Shown in pieces: positions 16,276 to 25,363 of a stretch of DNA of 64,000 nt. The notes beneath the pieces were generated by a model, which worked only from the letters and a program-made list of their open reading frames with translations, ran no database searches and was not told the DNA's origin. How positions within the stretch are numbered: position 1 is the stretch's first letter; each line of letters begins with the position of its first letter. Position numbers and translations under genes: made by a program. Source of the DNA: Acinetobacter beijerinckii CIP 110307 (GTDB lineage Bacteria > Pseudomonadota > Gammaproteobacteria > Pseudomonadales > Moraxellaceae). The stretch is from positions 1,229,295 to 1,293,294 of the forward strand of contig NZ_KB849765.1 in NCBI RefSeq assembly GCF_000369005.1, given 5' to 3'.

Positions 16276-17991
16276 TTAATGTGCCATAGACTGATGTGCT
16301 AATTCAATTTGATTGAGAATATGATGACTCATATTTTTAGCCATTTCCTCTTTCGCATAGAAAACTTCACCGATATTCTCATTACGAATAACAGCAGCTT
16401 CTTCTTTGCTTTCAGCGCAGACCAATACTTGTATTTCTGGGTTAAGTTGTTTGGAAATATCGACGATTCGATGAATATCTAAAATATCCATCGGTGAAAT
16501 GACTAGTAAACGTGCATGCTGGATATGCGCTTGAATCAAAACATTGGGTTCGGTTGCTTCACCACTCACTGCCGCAATCCCTTGCTCGCGTAATTTTTCA
16601 ACGATCTCACGGTTTTCTTCAGCAATCACGACCTTGATATTTTGTTGAATTAAATTTTCAGTAATTCGACGTCCCACACCACCATAACCAATAATCACCA
16701 CTTGATCTCTAAGGTAAGCCTGATCAACCTCATCTGGAAGCATGGCCAAGGGATCAGCGCTACGTTCCAACATACGAGCTAAATGCGAACGTGCACGAAT
16801 CCAACGTTGCACAGGTTCAATTGCAGAGAAAATAAATGAGTTGAGCGTGATAGAAAATAATGCCCCAGCAAGAATTAAGTTCTGTGCATCAGCTGTAAGC
16901 AATCCTAGAGATAAGCCCAATGTGGCTAAAATAAAGGAGAATTCACCAATTTGCGCCAAACTTGCGCCTACAGTTAAAGCTGTATTGAGTGGATAGCGGA
17001 AGAATAAAACCAATGCCATTGCGGCTAAAGTTTTACCGACCATAATAATGGCAACCACAGCTAAAATACGCAAAGGCTCTTCAACTAAAATTCGAGGATC
17101 GAAAAGCATGCCCACAGAGACAAAGAAAAGGATGGCAAAGATTTCACGCAAAGGTAGGGTTTCTTCTTCAGCACGATGACTAAAGTCAGATTCTTTAACC
17201 ACCATACCCGCAAAGAAAGCACCCAGTGCCATTGATACGCCAAATACAGCGTATGAACCATAGGCAATCGAAACGGCTGCGGCAACCACGGTGAGGGTAA
17301 ATAACTCGCGAGAGCCTAAACGAGCGACGAATTGCATGATAATGGGTACAAGTCGCTTGCCGATAATGAGCATAAATGCAATAAAGCCAGTGACTTTAAG
17401 GAGTGTGATTCCAATGGTAGCCCAAATGCTTTGAGACGGATCAGTACCTGGCAAAGCATGTCCACCAAGCAAAACAGCAATAGCAGGCAATAACACCAAA
17501 GCTAAGACCATGACGAGATCTTCAACCAATAGCCAGCCAACTGCAATTTTACCATTCACAGAGTCGAGTAAACCTCGATCACCTAATGCTTTGAGTAATA
17601 CCACTGTACTTGCGCAGGAGAGGCTTAAACCAAAAATCAGTGCTGAGCCAAAGCTCCATCCCCAAAACATGGAAACGCCAATACCTAAGACGGTTGCAAC
17701 CGCAATTTGTAAGATGGCACCGGGTAAGGCAATGCGTCGGACTTGGAGTAAATCATTTAAGGAGAAATGCATCCCTACGCCGAACATTAAAAACATTACT
17801 CCAAGTTCGGCAAGCTGATTTGCAAGCTGGATATCTCCCACGACTCCGGGCGTATTTGGGCTAATGATAATGCCAGCAACTAAATAACCAATTAAAGGAG
17901 GTAAGCGTAAGCGTGCTGCGATATAGCCAAAAATAAGTGCCATACCAAAACCAACAGCAAGCAAAATAATTAAATCAACATCATGTGGCAT
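16276..17991 (-). CDS. ybaL: CPA2 cation:proton antiporter, YbaL/KefB type
   Basis: The 571-residue inner-membrane antiporter has about 12 helices (residues ~1-395) and a cytoplasmic TrkA-N domain with Rossmann motif VVIIGYGGVGRRITENL (about 420-436). Blocks GVMFLMFGVGMHFSLNDLL, ASTVVLLKALGDRGLLDS, GWLLVEDLVMVLALVLLP and ASLAQIGEFSFILA closely match E. coli YbaL. The TrkA-N domain suggests nucleotide control of a K+/H+ exchange activity; the ion specificity is inferred. It is monocistronic on the minus strand and followed by the shared terminator at 16231-16260. Confidence 0.9.
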   Translation of the reverse strand: MPHDVDLIILLAVGFGMALIFGYIAARLRLPPLIGYLVAGIIISPNTPGVVGDIQLANQLAELGVMFLMFGVGMHFSLNDLLQVRRIALPGAILQIAVATVLGIGVSMFWGWSFGSALIFGLSLSCASTVVLLKALGDRGLLDSVNGKIAVGWLLVEDLVMVLALVLLPAIAVLLGGHALPGTDPSQSIWATIGITLLKVTGFIAFMLIIGKRLVPIIMQFVARLGSRELFTLTVVAAAVSIAYGSYAVFGVSMALGAFFAGMVVKESDFSHRAEEETLPLREIFAILFFVSVGMLFDPRILVEEPLRILAVVAIIMVGKTLAAMALVLFFRYPLNTALTVGASLAQIGEFSFILATLGLSLGLLTADAQNLILAGALFSITLNSFIFSAIEPVQRWIRARSHLARMLERSADPLAMLPDEVDQAYLRDQVVIIGYGGVGRRITENLIQQNIKVVIAEENREIVEKLREQGIAAVSGEATEPNVLIQAHIQHARLLVISPMDILDIHRIVDISKQLNPEIQVLVCAESKEEAAVIRNENIGEVFYAKEEMAKNMSHHILNQIELAHQSMAH

Positions 17992-18167
17992 TGAAACTCC
18001 TTAATCATTGCGGTTAAGGTACAAATAAATGAGCATAAAACATGCCAAGAAAACTTCGAATAAATTGTAACAAGTAAAATCGAATTTGTTGATGACAATT
18101 TTTTTAATTATCAAAAAAAATCATGTAAATCTTTTAGGCTGTATTTGAGTATCCAAATTTTAGACAT

Positions 18168-18199
18168 AAAAAAACGGTTTCAGAAGAAACCGTTTTTTT
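18168..18199. terminator. Terminator of rpmB-rpmG
   Basis: A 14-bp perfect stem (18168-18181 with 18186-18199, core ACGGTTTC/GAAACCGT) and AGAA loop with long A and T runs lie 15 bp beyond the rpmG stop on the minus strand. Confidence 0.95.
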
Positions 18200-18213
18200 T
18201 AAGAGAACTAAAA

Positions 18214-18369
18214 TTATTTAATTTTAGCTTCTTTGAAGATTACGTGTTGACGGATTTTTGGATCAAATTTTTTGATTTCCATTTTTTCCGGCATAGTACG
18301 TTTGTTCTTAGTAGTGGTATAGAAATAACCTGTACCAGCTGTAGAAACGAGGCGGATTTTATCACGCAT
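18214..18369 (-). CDS. rpmG: 50S ribosomal protein L33
   Basis: The 51-residue protein reads [20 protein letters not shown] at its start and ends [10 protein letters not shown], the standard L33 sequence of the large ribosomal subunit. The ATG is complement of 18367-18369, after AAGGAG. It lacks the Cys pairs of the zinc-binding form. It starts 12 bp after rpmB, and the pair forms the usual operon. Confidence 0.97.
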   Translation of the reverse strand: MRDKIRLVSTAGTGYFYTTTKNKRTMPEKMEIKKFDPKIRQHVIFKEAKIK

Positions 18370-18381
18370 TGTTCAGACTCC

Positions 18382-18618
18382 TTAGATCTTTTGACCTTGA
18401 GCACGGAGATCAGCAACAACTTTCTCGATACCCAATTTATCAATAATACGCATACCTTTAGTGGTTAAACGAAGACGTACAAAACGCTTTTCGCTTTCTA
18501 ACCAAAAACGGTGGTGGTGCAGGTTCGGCTCGAACCGGCGTTTGGTTTTGTTGTTTGCGTGCGATACGTTGTTACCAACGATTGGACGCTTGCCGGTAAC
18601 TTGGCAAACCTTAGACAT
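18382..18618 (-). CDS. rpmB: 50S ribosomal protein L28
   Basis: The 78-residue protein starts [12 protein letters not shown] and includes [17 protein letters not shown] and [15 protein letters not shown], the normal L28 sequence. The frame is open to 18660, but ATG at 18616-18618 is preceded by GGAG six bases upstream and gives the usual length. First gene of the rpmB-rpmG operon. Confidence 0.97.
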   Translation of the reverse strand: MSKVCQVTGKRPIVGNNVSHANNKTKRRFEPNLHHHRFWLESEKRFVRLRLTTKGMRIIDKLGIEKVVADLRAQGQKI

Positions 18619-18749
18619 GGTGAACTCCATTGCTAGTTTATATAGCACTGTTTCGTGCAACTAGCCATTCAAGTAAACGGATGAAATCATTCAAGGGGCG
18701 TTTTATACCAAAAATACGATTAAAAGACAAGCGAATTTGGTAAAAACAG

Positions 18750-18777
18750 GGCATGAGCGAGTGTGATAGCTCATGCC
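18750..18777 (-). terminator. Terminator of the aldehyde dehydrogenase gene
   Basis: A 9-bp stem (GGCATGAGC, 18750-18758, with GCTCATGCC, 18769-18777) read on the minus strand is followed by CTGTTTTTACC, a T-rich tail. Confidence 0.75.
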
Positions 18778-18786
18778 TTGATCATC

Positions 18787-20241
18787 TTAACGAAATAGTG
18801 TTTTCAAAAGCAGTTTATGTGCTGGTTTGTTATACGGTGGAAGAATGAATTTTAAACTATACAGTTTAGGGCTGACTGGGTTAGACATCATAGAACGTTC
18901 ATGAGAGAAGCTAAAGAAACCTTCCTTACCGTGATATTTACCCATACCAGATGCGCCAATACCACCAAATGGAAGGTCGTCTTGAGCAACATGCGTCAAT
19001 ACTTGATTGATCCCGAAATGACCTGAGTGGGTACGACTAGCGATGTAATCAGCACGAGCACTATCCACATCAAAATAATAAAATGCCAGTGGGCGTGGAC
19101 GATCATTAATGAATTTAAGTGCATCATCAATATGATCGTATTCTAAAACTGGAAGAATTGGACCAAAAATTTCATTCTTCATGATGTCCATTTCAGTCGT
19201 TACACCTGTTAATAAGGTTGGTGCAATTTTACGAGCTTCAGTTAAAGATTCATTTTTTGAGTTTAACTCAACGATATTTGCACCTTGGTTACGTGCATCC
19301 TCTAAATAACCCTGTAAACGATTGTATTGTTTATCGTTTACAATAGAGGTGAAGTCTTTGTTATCACGTAAAGTCGGATACATTGTGTTGACGAAATCAT
19401 TGTAGTGCTTCGTGAACTCAGCAGTTTTACCTTTAGGTAAGAACATATAATCTGGTGCAACACAAGTTTGACCTGCATTCCATAGCTTTCCTACCGCAAT
19501 ACGTTGTGCAACATCGCGAATATTCATGCTTGAATGAACAAGGGCAGGAGATTTACCGCCTAATTCTAAAATTACGGGCACTAAATTCTCAGCTGCAGCA
19601 GCCATGACCGTCTTACCAACAGACGTTGAGCCAGTGAAAATCATTTTATCAAATGCAAGATGACTGAATGCATCTGAAATTCTTCCCCCACCGTTAACTA
19701 CAGCAACCAATTCTTGTGGGAATGCTTCTGCAAGGGCATTTTCAAGTACATAACCAAAATGTGAAGAGGCACTTGAGATTTTAATCATGGCATGGTTGCC
19801 TGCCGCCAATGCACAAATCAATGGACCTAAAGATAATAAAAGTGGATAGTTCCATGGCGCAATAATACCGATTACACCTAGAGGTTGATATTCTACCCAG
19901 CCTTTTGCTGGTTGGTGTAACATGCTGATATGGCGTTTAGATGGTTTCATCCATTCAGTTAAGTTCTTGCTATAGTATTTAATATGCTCTAAACAAGTAA
20001 GAACTTCACCTATTTTGGTTTCCATGATGGCGCGGTTGCCATAATCTTGACTAATTGCGTTAGCAAATTGATCTTGATATTTTACCAAGATACTTTTAAG
20101 TCGAGCTAAGCGTTCAATACGTTCTTTTGCGCTTGGTACAGGATGGCGTTGGTAAGCTGCTTTTTGCTGCTCAAGCAAATCATGTAGCCGTTGCACATCA
20201 ACATGAGGTGTCATAGCGGTTGTTTTTGTTTGACTGTTCAT
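18787..20241 (-). CDS. Aldehyde dehydrogenase, coniferyl aldehyde dehydrogenase type
   Basis: The 484-residue NAD(P)-dependent aldehyde dehydrogenase contains IAPWNYPLLL, FTGSTSVGK, ELGGKSP and the catalytic Cys in NAGQTC. The C-terminal hydrophobic/basic tail (LYSLKFILPPYNKPAHKLLL) resembles fatty-aldehyde and coniferyl-aldehyde dehydrogenases, which act on hydrophobic aldehydes; a membrane-associated fatty aldehyde role is also possible in Acinetobacter. It is divergent from a TetR gene, with a perfect palindrome at 20279-20298 between them. Confidence 0.88.
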   Translation of the reverse strand: MNSQTKTTAMTPHVDVQRLHDLLEQQKAAYQRHPVPSAKERIERLARLKSILVKYQDQFANAISQDYGNRAIMETKIGEVLTCLEHIKYYSKNLTEWMKPSKRHISMLHQPAKGWVEYQPLGVIGIIAPWNYPLLLSLGPLICALAAGNHAMIKISSASSHFGYVLENALAEAFPQELVAVVNGGGRISDAFSHLAFDKMIFTGSTSVGKTVMAAAAENLVPVILELGGKSPALVHSSMNIRDVAQRIAVGKLWNAGQTCVAPDYMFLPKGKTAEFTKHYNDFVNTMYPTLRDNKDFTSIVNDKQYNRLQGYLEDARNQGANIVELNSKNESLTEARKIAPTLLTGVTTEMDIMKNEIFGPILPVLEYDHIDDALKFINDRPRPLAFYYFDVDSARADYIASRTHSGHFGINQVLTHVAQDDLPFGGIGASGMGKYHGKEGFFSFSHERSMMSNPVSPKLYSLKFILPPYNKPAHKLLLKTLFR

Positions 20242-20278
20242 AGGAGTTGACCAAAAGAAAACTTATTATTTTTTAATT

Positions 20279-20298
20279 TTTAGAGTAAATACTCTAAA
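20279..20298. promoter_or_regulatory. Perfect palindrome, probable TetR operator
   Basis: TTTAGAGTA-AA-TACTCTAAA is a perfect 9-2-9 inverted repeat, 38 bp upstream of the aldehyde dehydrogenase start and 65 bp upstream of the divergent TetR start. Its symmetry and place suit a homodimeric repressor site that controls the dehydrogenase. Confidence 0.75.
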
Positions 20299-20313
20299 GT
20301 GTCAAGTCGCTTT

Positions 20314-20335
20314 ATAGGTTTGTTTTATAACCTAT
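20314..20335. promoter_or_regulatory. Secondary inverted repeat near the TetR start
   Basis: ATAGGTT (20314-20320) and AACCTAT (20329-20335), seven-base arms eight bases apart, lie between the main palindrome and the TetR start. It could be a second operator or chance in AT-rich sequence. Confidence 0.35.
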
Positions 20336-20362
20336 TGATAATGTTATAGATGGTTAATATCA

Positions 20363-21064
20363 ATGTCGAACGCTAAACCGAACAAAACAAAAGATCGAAT
20401 TTTGCAAATCAGTTTGCAATTGTTTAATGAGCGTGGTGAGCGTTCGGTCACAACAAATCACATTGCGGCTGAGTTAGGCATCAGTCCTGGCAATTTGTAT
20501 TATCATTTTCGGAATAAACAAGAAATCATTAAAGAGTTGGCTCAGCAATATCAGGCTGAAACCTTGGAAATGTTGTCATTACCAACAGATCGTCCATTGA
20601 ATGCCAATGATAAAATTAGCTACTTTCAAGTGTTAAGTAATCAGTTATGGGCATACCGATTTATTCATCGTGATGTTTATCATCTTGTTGAAAATAATGA
20701 GGACTTTAGAAAGATTTATCCACGTTTTGCTGGGCAAGTCATGCAGCAGGGGCAGCGAATTTATCGCGCTTTCGTCGATGCTGGCTTGATGAAAATGACC
20801 GATTCTGAAATTGAAGCTTTGATTATTAACTTGTGGATCGTTCTCACGAACTGGACCAACTTCTTATATATGTCGGGTCATATTAGCGATAATAATCGCC
20901 TCGAAGAAAAGTGGGTTTGGCAAGCATTACGACAAATGGTGTTTTTAGAAGGACCATATTTAATGGGTGAAAGTCGCCAAACTTATGAGCAATTGTTGAA
21001 GTCTTTGGGTCCATCAGACTTATTTGCGAGCTTATCCAATCTGAAAAATGATGACGGCGAGTAG
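20363..21064 (+). CDS. TetR family transcriptional regulator
   Basis: The 233-residue regulator has an N-terminal HTH (TKDRILQISLQLFNERGERS, then TTNHIAAELGISPGNLYYHF) at about residues 9-55 and a helical ligand-binding domain. The HTH is of the GISPGNLYYHF type seen in regulators of lipid and aldehyde genes. It probably represses the divergent aldehyde dehydrogenase through the palindrome at 20279-20298 and may bind an acyl or aldehyde ligand; both are inferred. Confidence 0.9.
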   Translation: MSNAKPNKTKDRILQISLQLFNERGERSVTTNHIAAELGISPGNLYYHFRNKQEIIKELAQQYQAETLEMLSLPTDRPLNANDKISYFQVLSNQLWAYRFIHRDVYHLVENNEDFRKIYPRFAGQVMQQGQRIYRAFVDAGLMKMTDSEIEALIINLWIVLTNWTNFLYMSGHISDNNRLEEKWVWQALRQMVFLEGPYLMGESRQTYEQLLKSLGPSDLFASLSNLKNDDGE

Positions 21065-21148
21065 CGTGTAGCTATTTAGTCATTGGCAAAAAAGCGCTAG
21101 AATGCTCCGCTTGATTTTAATTTGATTCGAATAAGTGATACTAACCAC

Positions 21149-22012
21149 ATGAACACGACTACTGCCCATACAGCACGATTACTCATTACTTGTGAAGACA
21201 AGCCGGGGATTGTGCAAGCTGTATCGAGCTTTTTGTATCATCAGGGAGCAAACATTACCGCACTTGATCAATACGCAACAGAAGCTCAAGGCGGACGTTA
21301 TTTTATGCGTGTTGAGTTCGAGTTGGATCATTTGCATTCTCGTAAAGATGCACTCATGCAGACATTTGCTGCAAATGTTGCTGAACGTTATGAAATGCAA
21401 TGGAAACTTACTTTTGTTGGTGAATTAAAGAAAGTTGGTATTTTAGTTTCTAAAGTTGACCATGCATTGTTAGAACTGTTGTGGCGTCATGCCCGTGGTT
21501 CTCTACCGTGTGAAATTACACAGGTTGTTTCAAACCATCCTGACTTGCGCGAAGCAGTAGAGAATTTTGGTATTCCATTCCATGTGGTGCCAGTCAATAA
21601 AGACAATAAAGTCGAAGCCTATGCTCAAATTAATGACATGATGCAAGGCAATGATTTATTGATCTTAGCGCGATATATGCAGATTTTGAGTGAAGACTTT
21701 GTTTCTCAATGGGAAATGAAAATTATCAATATTCATCATTCATTCTTACCTGCTTTTGTGGGCGCAAATCCATATAAGCAAGCGTATGAGAAAGGGGTGA
21801 AATTGATCGGAGCAACAGCGCATTATGTGACTGCTGATTTGGATCAAGGTCCAATTATTGAGCAGGATGTTGAGCGTGTGAGTCATGATTATAACGTAGA
21901 ACAATTACGTGAGTTAGGCGAAGACGTTGAACGTAATGTATTGGCGCGTGCGGTCAAATGGCATTTAGAAGATCGTATTATTGTTGATGGTAACAAGACG
22001 GTGGTTTTTTAA
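21149..22012 (+). CDS. purU: Formyltetrahydrofolate deformylase
   Basis: A protein of about 287 residues that hydrolyses 10-formyl-THF to THF and formate, balancing one-carbon units. An N-terminal ACT domain (LLITCEDKPGIVQAVSSFLY) precedes the formyltransferase fold with GILVSKVDHALLELLWRH and the catalytic block NIHHSFLPAFVGANPY...ATAHYVTADLDQGPII. ATG 21149 gives the expected length; the TTG at 21122 extends it by nine residues. A terminator follows. Confidence 0.95.
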   Translation: MNTTTAHTARLLITCEDKPGIVQAVSSFLYHQGANITALDQYATEAQGGRYFMRVEFELDHLHSRKDALMQTFAANVAERYEMQWKLTFVGELKKVGILVSKVDHALLELLWRHARGSLPCEITQVVSNHPDLREAVENFGIPFHVVPVNKDNKVEAYAQINDMMQGNDLLILARYMQILSEDFVSQWEMKIINIHHSFLPAFVGANPYKQAYEKGVKLIGATAHYVTADLDQGPIIEQDVERVSHDYNVEQLRELGEDVERNVLARAVKWHLEDRIIVDGNKTVVF

Positions 22013-22034
22013 GTCATAATTAAGATATAAAAAG

Positions 22035-22058
22035 CATGCTGTTTCAGCATGTTTTTTT
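22035..22058 (+). terminator. Terminator of purU
   Basis: A 7-bp stem (CATGCTG, 22035-22041, with CAGCATG, 22045-22051), a three-base loop and seven Ts. Confidence 0.85.
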
Positions 22059-22155
22059 ATGTGACAATTGTTATGTTATAACATTTTGTTTGAGATTGAT
22101 TAATTATACTAAACTAATCAAAGGTTTAGTTTCGGTTTGTAAAAAAATAGTTGCA

Positions 22156-22174
22156 AATGAAAACACTTCTCATT
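22156..22174. promoter_or_regulatory. Fur-box-like site upstream of tonB-exbB-exbD
   Basis: AATGAAAACACTTCTCATT matches 14 of 18 informative positions of the palindromic Fur pattern AATGATAATNATTATCATT by hand count. It lies about 90 bp before the tonB start, where iron repression of this operon is expected. Confidence 0.6.
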
Positions 22175-22265
22175 TATTATTACGGCACTTTCATTGTTCT
22201 ATCCGATGAGTGAGATCGTTTTTTATTTTAAGAAGCGCCACCATCTATTAGGTACTTAGATTCTT

Positions 22266-23015
22266 ATGAGTCCATCTCCTGCAACATTAAATACATCAAA
22301 CCCGATGAAAAAGAAAATCATCGCTGCCATCGTTGCAGTTGTGATTGGACATGTGGGAGTTTTGTGGGCGGTGAGCCACATGAAAACGATTGAGTTAAGA
22401 CCAATCGAAAAAGAACCGCTTAAGGTGAAGTTCGTTAAAATTAAAGAACCACCTAAACCTGAGCCACCGAAACCAAAAGAACAGCCGAAGCCTGAACCTA
22501 AAAAGGAAGTGAAGGAAGTTAAGGTTGTTGAAAAACCTTTACCTCCACCGAAGAAGATTGAAAAGGTTCAACAGGTAAAAGAAGCAGCAAAACCTGTACT
22601 TCAAAAAACTGAACCAAAGATTGAGCCTAAAGTTGAGACCAAAGTTGTTACGACTGTGACTGAGAAAGTGGTTGAAAAACCACAACCTGCTCAGGAAGTG
22701 GTTAAACCTCAACCAGCAGCAGATCCATCTCCAAAACGTGTATCTATTGGGGGGGCAGGAGTTCAGTGGAGTCGATCACCAAAATTATCTGTAACAGCTA
22801 AAGATTTAGATAACCAAACACGTTCAGTAATGGTCTTAATCGAGGCTGACGAAAAAGGTAAAATTACGAATGTCCGCATTACGCGCACAAGTGGTTTACC
22901 GAGTTTAGATGAAAAAGTATTACGTGCTGTAAAAAGTGCAAAGTTTAAACCTTATATGGAAAATGGTGTTGCTTATCCTATTCGAGCTGAGCAGCCGTTT
23001 GATCTTAGTCCTTAA
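22266..23015 (+). CDS. tonB: TonB energy transducer
   Basis: The 249-residue protein has one N-terminal membrane helix (KKIIAAIVAVVIGHVGVLWAV, about 16-36), a Pro/Lys/Glu-rich spacer spanning the periplasm (repeated KPEPPKPKEQPKPEP-type sequence, ~60-160), and the TonB C-terminal domain (SVMVLIEADEKGKITNVRIT, SGLPSLDEKVLRAVKSAKFKP). It carries proton-motive energy to outer-membrane receptors. It is first in the operon with exbB and exbD, and a Fur-box-like site precedes it. Confidence 0.95.
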   Translation: MSPSPATLNTSNPMKKKIIAAIVAVVIGHVGVLWAVSHMKTIELRPIEKEPLKVKFVKIKEPPKPEPPKPKEQPKPEPKKEVKEVKVVEKPLPPPKKIEKVQQVKEAAKPVLQKTEPKIEPKVETKVVTTVTEKVVEKPQPAQEVVKPQPAADPSPKRVSIGGAGVQWSRSPKLSVTAKDLDNQTRSVMVLIEADEKGKITNVRITRTSGLPSLDEKVLRAVKSAKFKPYMENGVAYPIRAEQPFDLSP

Positions 23016-23057
23016 TAAATTTGCGTCCTAGTGACAGATTAAATCAGGAGTTCGTAT

Positions 23058-23678
23058 ATGAACTTTTCAGTTTATTGGCAACATGCAGATGCAGTAAGTA
23101 AAACACTGTATTTCATCCTTTTAGCGATGTCGATTGCGACGTGGACTATTTTCATTCTGCGCATTTTAGGTACACGCCAGTTAAAGCAACAGGCGTATGG
23201 CCAACTTGTTCAAGCTTTGGCGACACTTAAAGCGAAGTTACAGCCTTTATCATTTGAACAACGTAAAGCAGTTGCTGAACAAGCATTGCTTCGCCAAATC
23301 TCTGCTGAGAAATCTCAAGCAGAAAAAGGTGTATCAGTACTGGGTACAATTGCTTCACTTGCACCGTTTGTGGGTTTGTTCGGTACAGTATGGGGAATTT
23401 TCCATGCGCTTGTTGCTGTCGGTAAAAGCGGACAGGCTGGTTTAGCTCAGGTTGCAACACCAGTAGGTGAAGCCTTGATCATGACTGGTTTGGGTCTTGC
23501 AGTCGCGATTCCAGCGGTAATGGCTTATAACATTTGTGTACGATTCAATCGTGGTTTGGCACATGATTTACAAGATCAAGCGCACAGCCTGTTAATCGAT
23601 ACCATGTTGCAGCAAGAAACAGCGGCAAAAACAGAAACTAAATCAACTCAACAAAGTTTAGTTGGAGGTCAAGCTTAA
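23058..23678 (+). CDS. exbB: Biopolymer transport protein ExbB (MotA/TolQ/ExbB family)
   Basis: The 206-residue inner-membrane protein has three helices: TLYFILLAMSIATWTIFILRI, LGTIASLAPFVGLFGTVWGIF and PVGEALIMTGLGLAVAIPAV. The second and third contain the conserved proton-channel region (GLFGTVWGI, TGLGLAVAIPA). With ExbD it powers TonB. It follows tonB by 42 bp and ends one base before exbD. Confidence 0.95.
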   Translation: MNFSVYWQHADAVSKTLYFILLAMSIATWTIFILRILGTRQLKQQAYGQLVQALATLKAKLQPLSFEQRKAVAEQALLRQISAEKSQAEKGVSVLGTIASLAPFVGLFGTVWGIFHALVAVGKSGQAGLAQVATPVGEALIMTGLGLAVAIPAVMAYNICVRFNRGLAHDLQDQAHSLLIDTMLQQETAAKTETKSTQQSLVGGQA

Positions 23679-23679
23679 A

Positions 23680-24084
23680 ATGGGCTTTCAATTGGGTGAA
23701 GACCACGATAGTGGCATGAATGAGATGAACCTCATTCCTCTGATCGACATTATGTTGGTATTGATGATTATCTTTTTAGTCACAGCAACGGTTGCTAACC
23801 CATCAATTCCATTAGCTTTACCAAAAACAACAGCTGAAATTATAGATCCACCACCGAAGGCAATTACCATTAGTATTAATGAAAATGGTGAAGTGGCTTG
23901 GGATGCGCAAATTATTAGCTTAGATGAGCTGCAAAAGCGCTTTGAAGAAGCTGGTCAGGCAGAAACAAAACCGACAGTGCAGTTACGTGCTGACAAAGAG
24001 TCTAAATACGATACGGTTGCACAAGTAATGTCTCGTGCCAGTGAAGCAGGTTTAAGTGATATTGCGTTTGTGAGTGAAAACTAA
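23680..24084 (+). CDS. exbD: Biopolymer transport protein ExbD
   Basis: The 134-residue protein has a short cytoplasmic N-terminus, one helix with the key Asp (MNLIPLIDIMLVLMIIFLV) and a periplasmic domain. ATG 23680 is chosen: it lies one base after the exbB stop and has GGAGG at 23664-23668. The open frame extends to 23662 inside exbB. Last gene of the operon, followed by a perfect terminator. Confidence 0.95.
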   Translation: MGFQLGEDHDSGMNEMNLIPLIDIMLVLMIIFLVTATVANPSIPLALPKTTAEIIDPPPKAITISINENGEVAWDAQIISLDELQKRFEEAGQAETKPTVQLRADKESKYDTVAQVMSRASEAGLSDIAFVSEN

Positions 24085-24101
24085 GACAAGCCAATATAAA
24101 G

Positions 24102-24130
24102 AAAAAAGCAACTCATGGAGTTGCTTTTTT
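24102..24130. terminator. Bidirectional terminator between exbD and msrA
   Basis: A 12-bp perfect stem (AAAAAAGCAACT, 24102-24113, with AGTTGCTTTTTT, 24119-24130) and five-base loop between converging genes. Confidence 0.95.
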
Positions 24131-24134
24131 ATGC

Positions 24135-24659
24135 TTATTCGTCTTTGAGTAGGTCTAGATACTTGGCACGTAATTTAGAGAGTTTAGGAGGGATACTAAA
24201 ATTGCAGTAACCTTGTGAAGGATTACGGGCAAAGAAGTTTTGGTGGTATTCTTCAGCGGGATAAAAGGTCGGTACAGGACTGAGTTCCGTCACAATATTT
24301 AACCCTTCTTCCTCGAGTGTTTGAATAACATGTTCGGCTTGCTGCTTTTGCTCATCGTTAAAATAGTAAATGACAGAACGATATTGAGTACCAATGTCAT
24401 TGCCTTGACGATTTAATGTGGTTGGATCATGTGTCGTAAAAAATACGTTTAACAGTTGGCTATAGTTGATTTGCTGTTCATCAAAATCGATGAGTACTAC
24501 TTCTGCATGTTGGGTAGTACCTTGGCAAACTTGTTCGTAACTTGGATTTTGCACGATACCGCCCGCATAACCACTCACTACTTTTTCTACGCCTTTCAGT
24601 TGTAAAAAAACAGCTTCTACACACCAAAAACATCCACCACCCAATAGTGCTTGTTGCAT
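24135..24659 (-). CDS. msrA: Peptide methionine sulfoxide reductase A
   Basis: The 174-residue enzyme reduces methionine-S-sulfoxide in proteins. The catalytic motif [10 protein letters not shown] is at about residues 7-16. [26 protein letters not shown] and FYPAEEYHQ are family blocks. ATG at 24657-24659 follows GGGGA; the upstream TTG would add four residues. Monocistronic. Confidence 0.96.
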   Translation of the reverse strand: MQQALLGGGCFWCVEAVFLQLKGVEKVVSGYAGGIVQNPSYEQVCQGTTQHAEVVLIDFDEQQINYSQLLNVFFTTHDPTTLNRQGNDIGTQYRSVIYYFNDEQKQQAEHVIQTLEEEGLNIVTELSPVPTFYPAEEYHQNFFARNPSQGYCNFSIPPKLSKLRAKYLDLLKDE

Positions 24660-24764
24660 TAATTTCCCCAATTTTTAATTTTAACAATGCATATAAAGTA
24701 AACGAAGTCCTTCAAAAGTAAAAGCCTGCATTGATAATGAGTTTTTACTTTTTGTAGATAGCGA

Positions 24765-25247
24765 TTACATTCTTGATTGATTAGCTCGAATAAAATGAAC
24801 CAAAATTTTTCCAGATGAATCTAGTAAACGTAGCTCTTGTCCATGAATTTGATAAGACGCGACATGGTTCAATGCTTGCTTATATTGATTCGCTATCAAT
24901 TTTATTTCTTGATTAAAACAAGCTATTTCCGTTGATGTCATAGAGTCTAAACGTAAGTAATTTCCTTTGAGTGCATAGTTGCCTTGTATGCGATTACAAC
25001 CGTCATTGGCAAAGAAGCGATTATTCTTTGTATCAAATTCGATGCTTGGACGTTTACCTGTCAGTGGATTTGTTTCAATACCGATATGATTAATTTTTGT
25101 TGCGATCCAAACCTGATTTTCTAATTCAAAATCTTTTTTATGTGTTGATGGATTCGATGTATTAAATGAATGTGTGGTTACGCAACTTGTTGCAGTAATT
25201 GATGCAATCATCATGCATGAGGCAAGTAGGGGCTTTAACATAGGCAT
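24765..25247 (-). CDS. META domain lipoprotein (HslJ-like)
   Basis: The 160-residue protein has a lipoprotein signal (PLLASCMMIASITATSC, Cys22). The META-domain core includes PSIEFDTKNNRFFANDGCNRIQG (conserved DGCN) and YLRLDSMTSTEIAC. HslJ in E. coli is heat-inducible and linked to novobiocin resistance; the role here is unknown. The start at 25247 has AAGGA eight bases upstream. Confidence 0.85.
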   Translation of the reverse strand: MPMLKPLLASCMMIASITATSCVTTHSFNTSNPSTHKKDFELENQVWIATKINHIGIETNPLTGKRPSIEFDTKNNRFFANDGCNRIQGNYALKGNYLRLDSMTSTEIACFNQEIKLIANQYKQALNHVASYQIHGQELRLLDSSGKILVHFIRANQSRM

Positions 25248-25363
25248 CTTAATTCATTCCTTATTTTTTCTATTTTTTAATCAAAACAAAAGTTAGTGAA
25301 GCGTTAAGGTTTATTCAGTATTATCTTGTAAAAATATAAGAATTTTTAAATATGCGATCCAAA

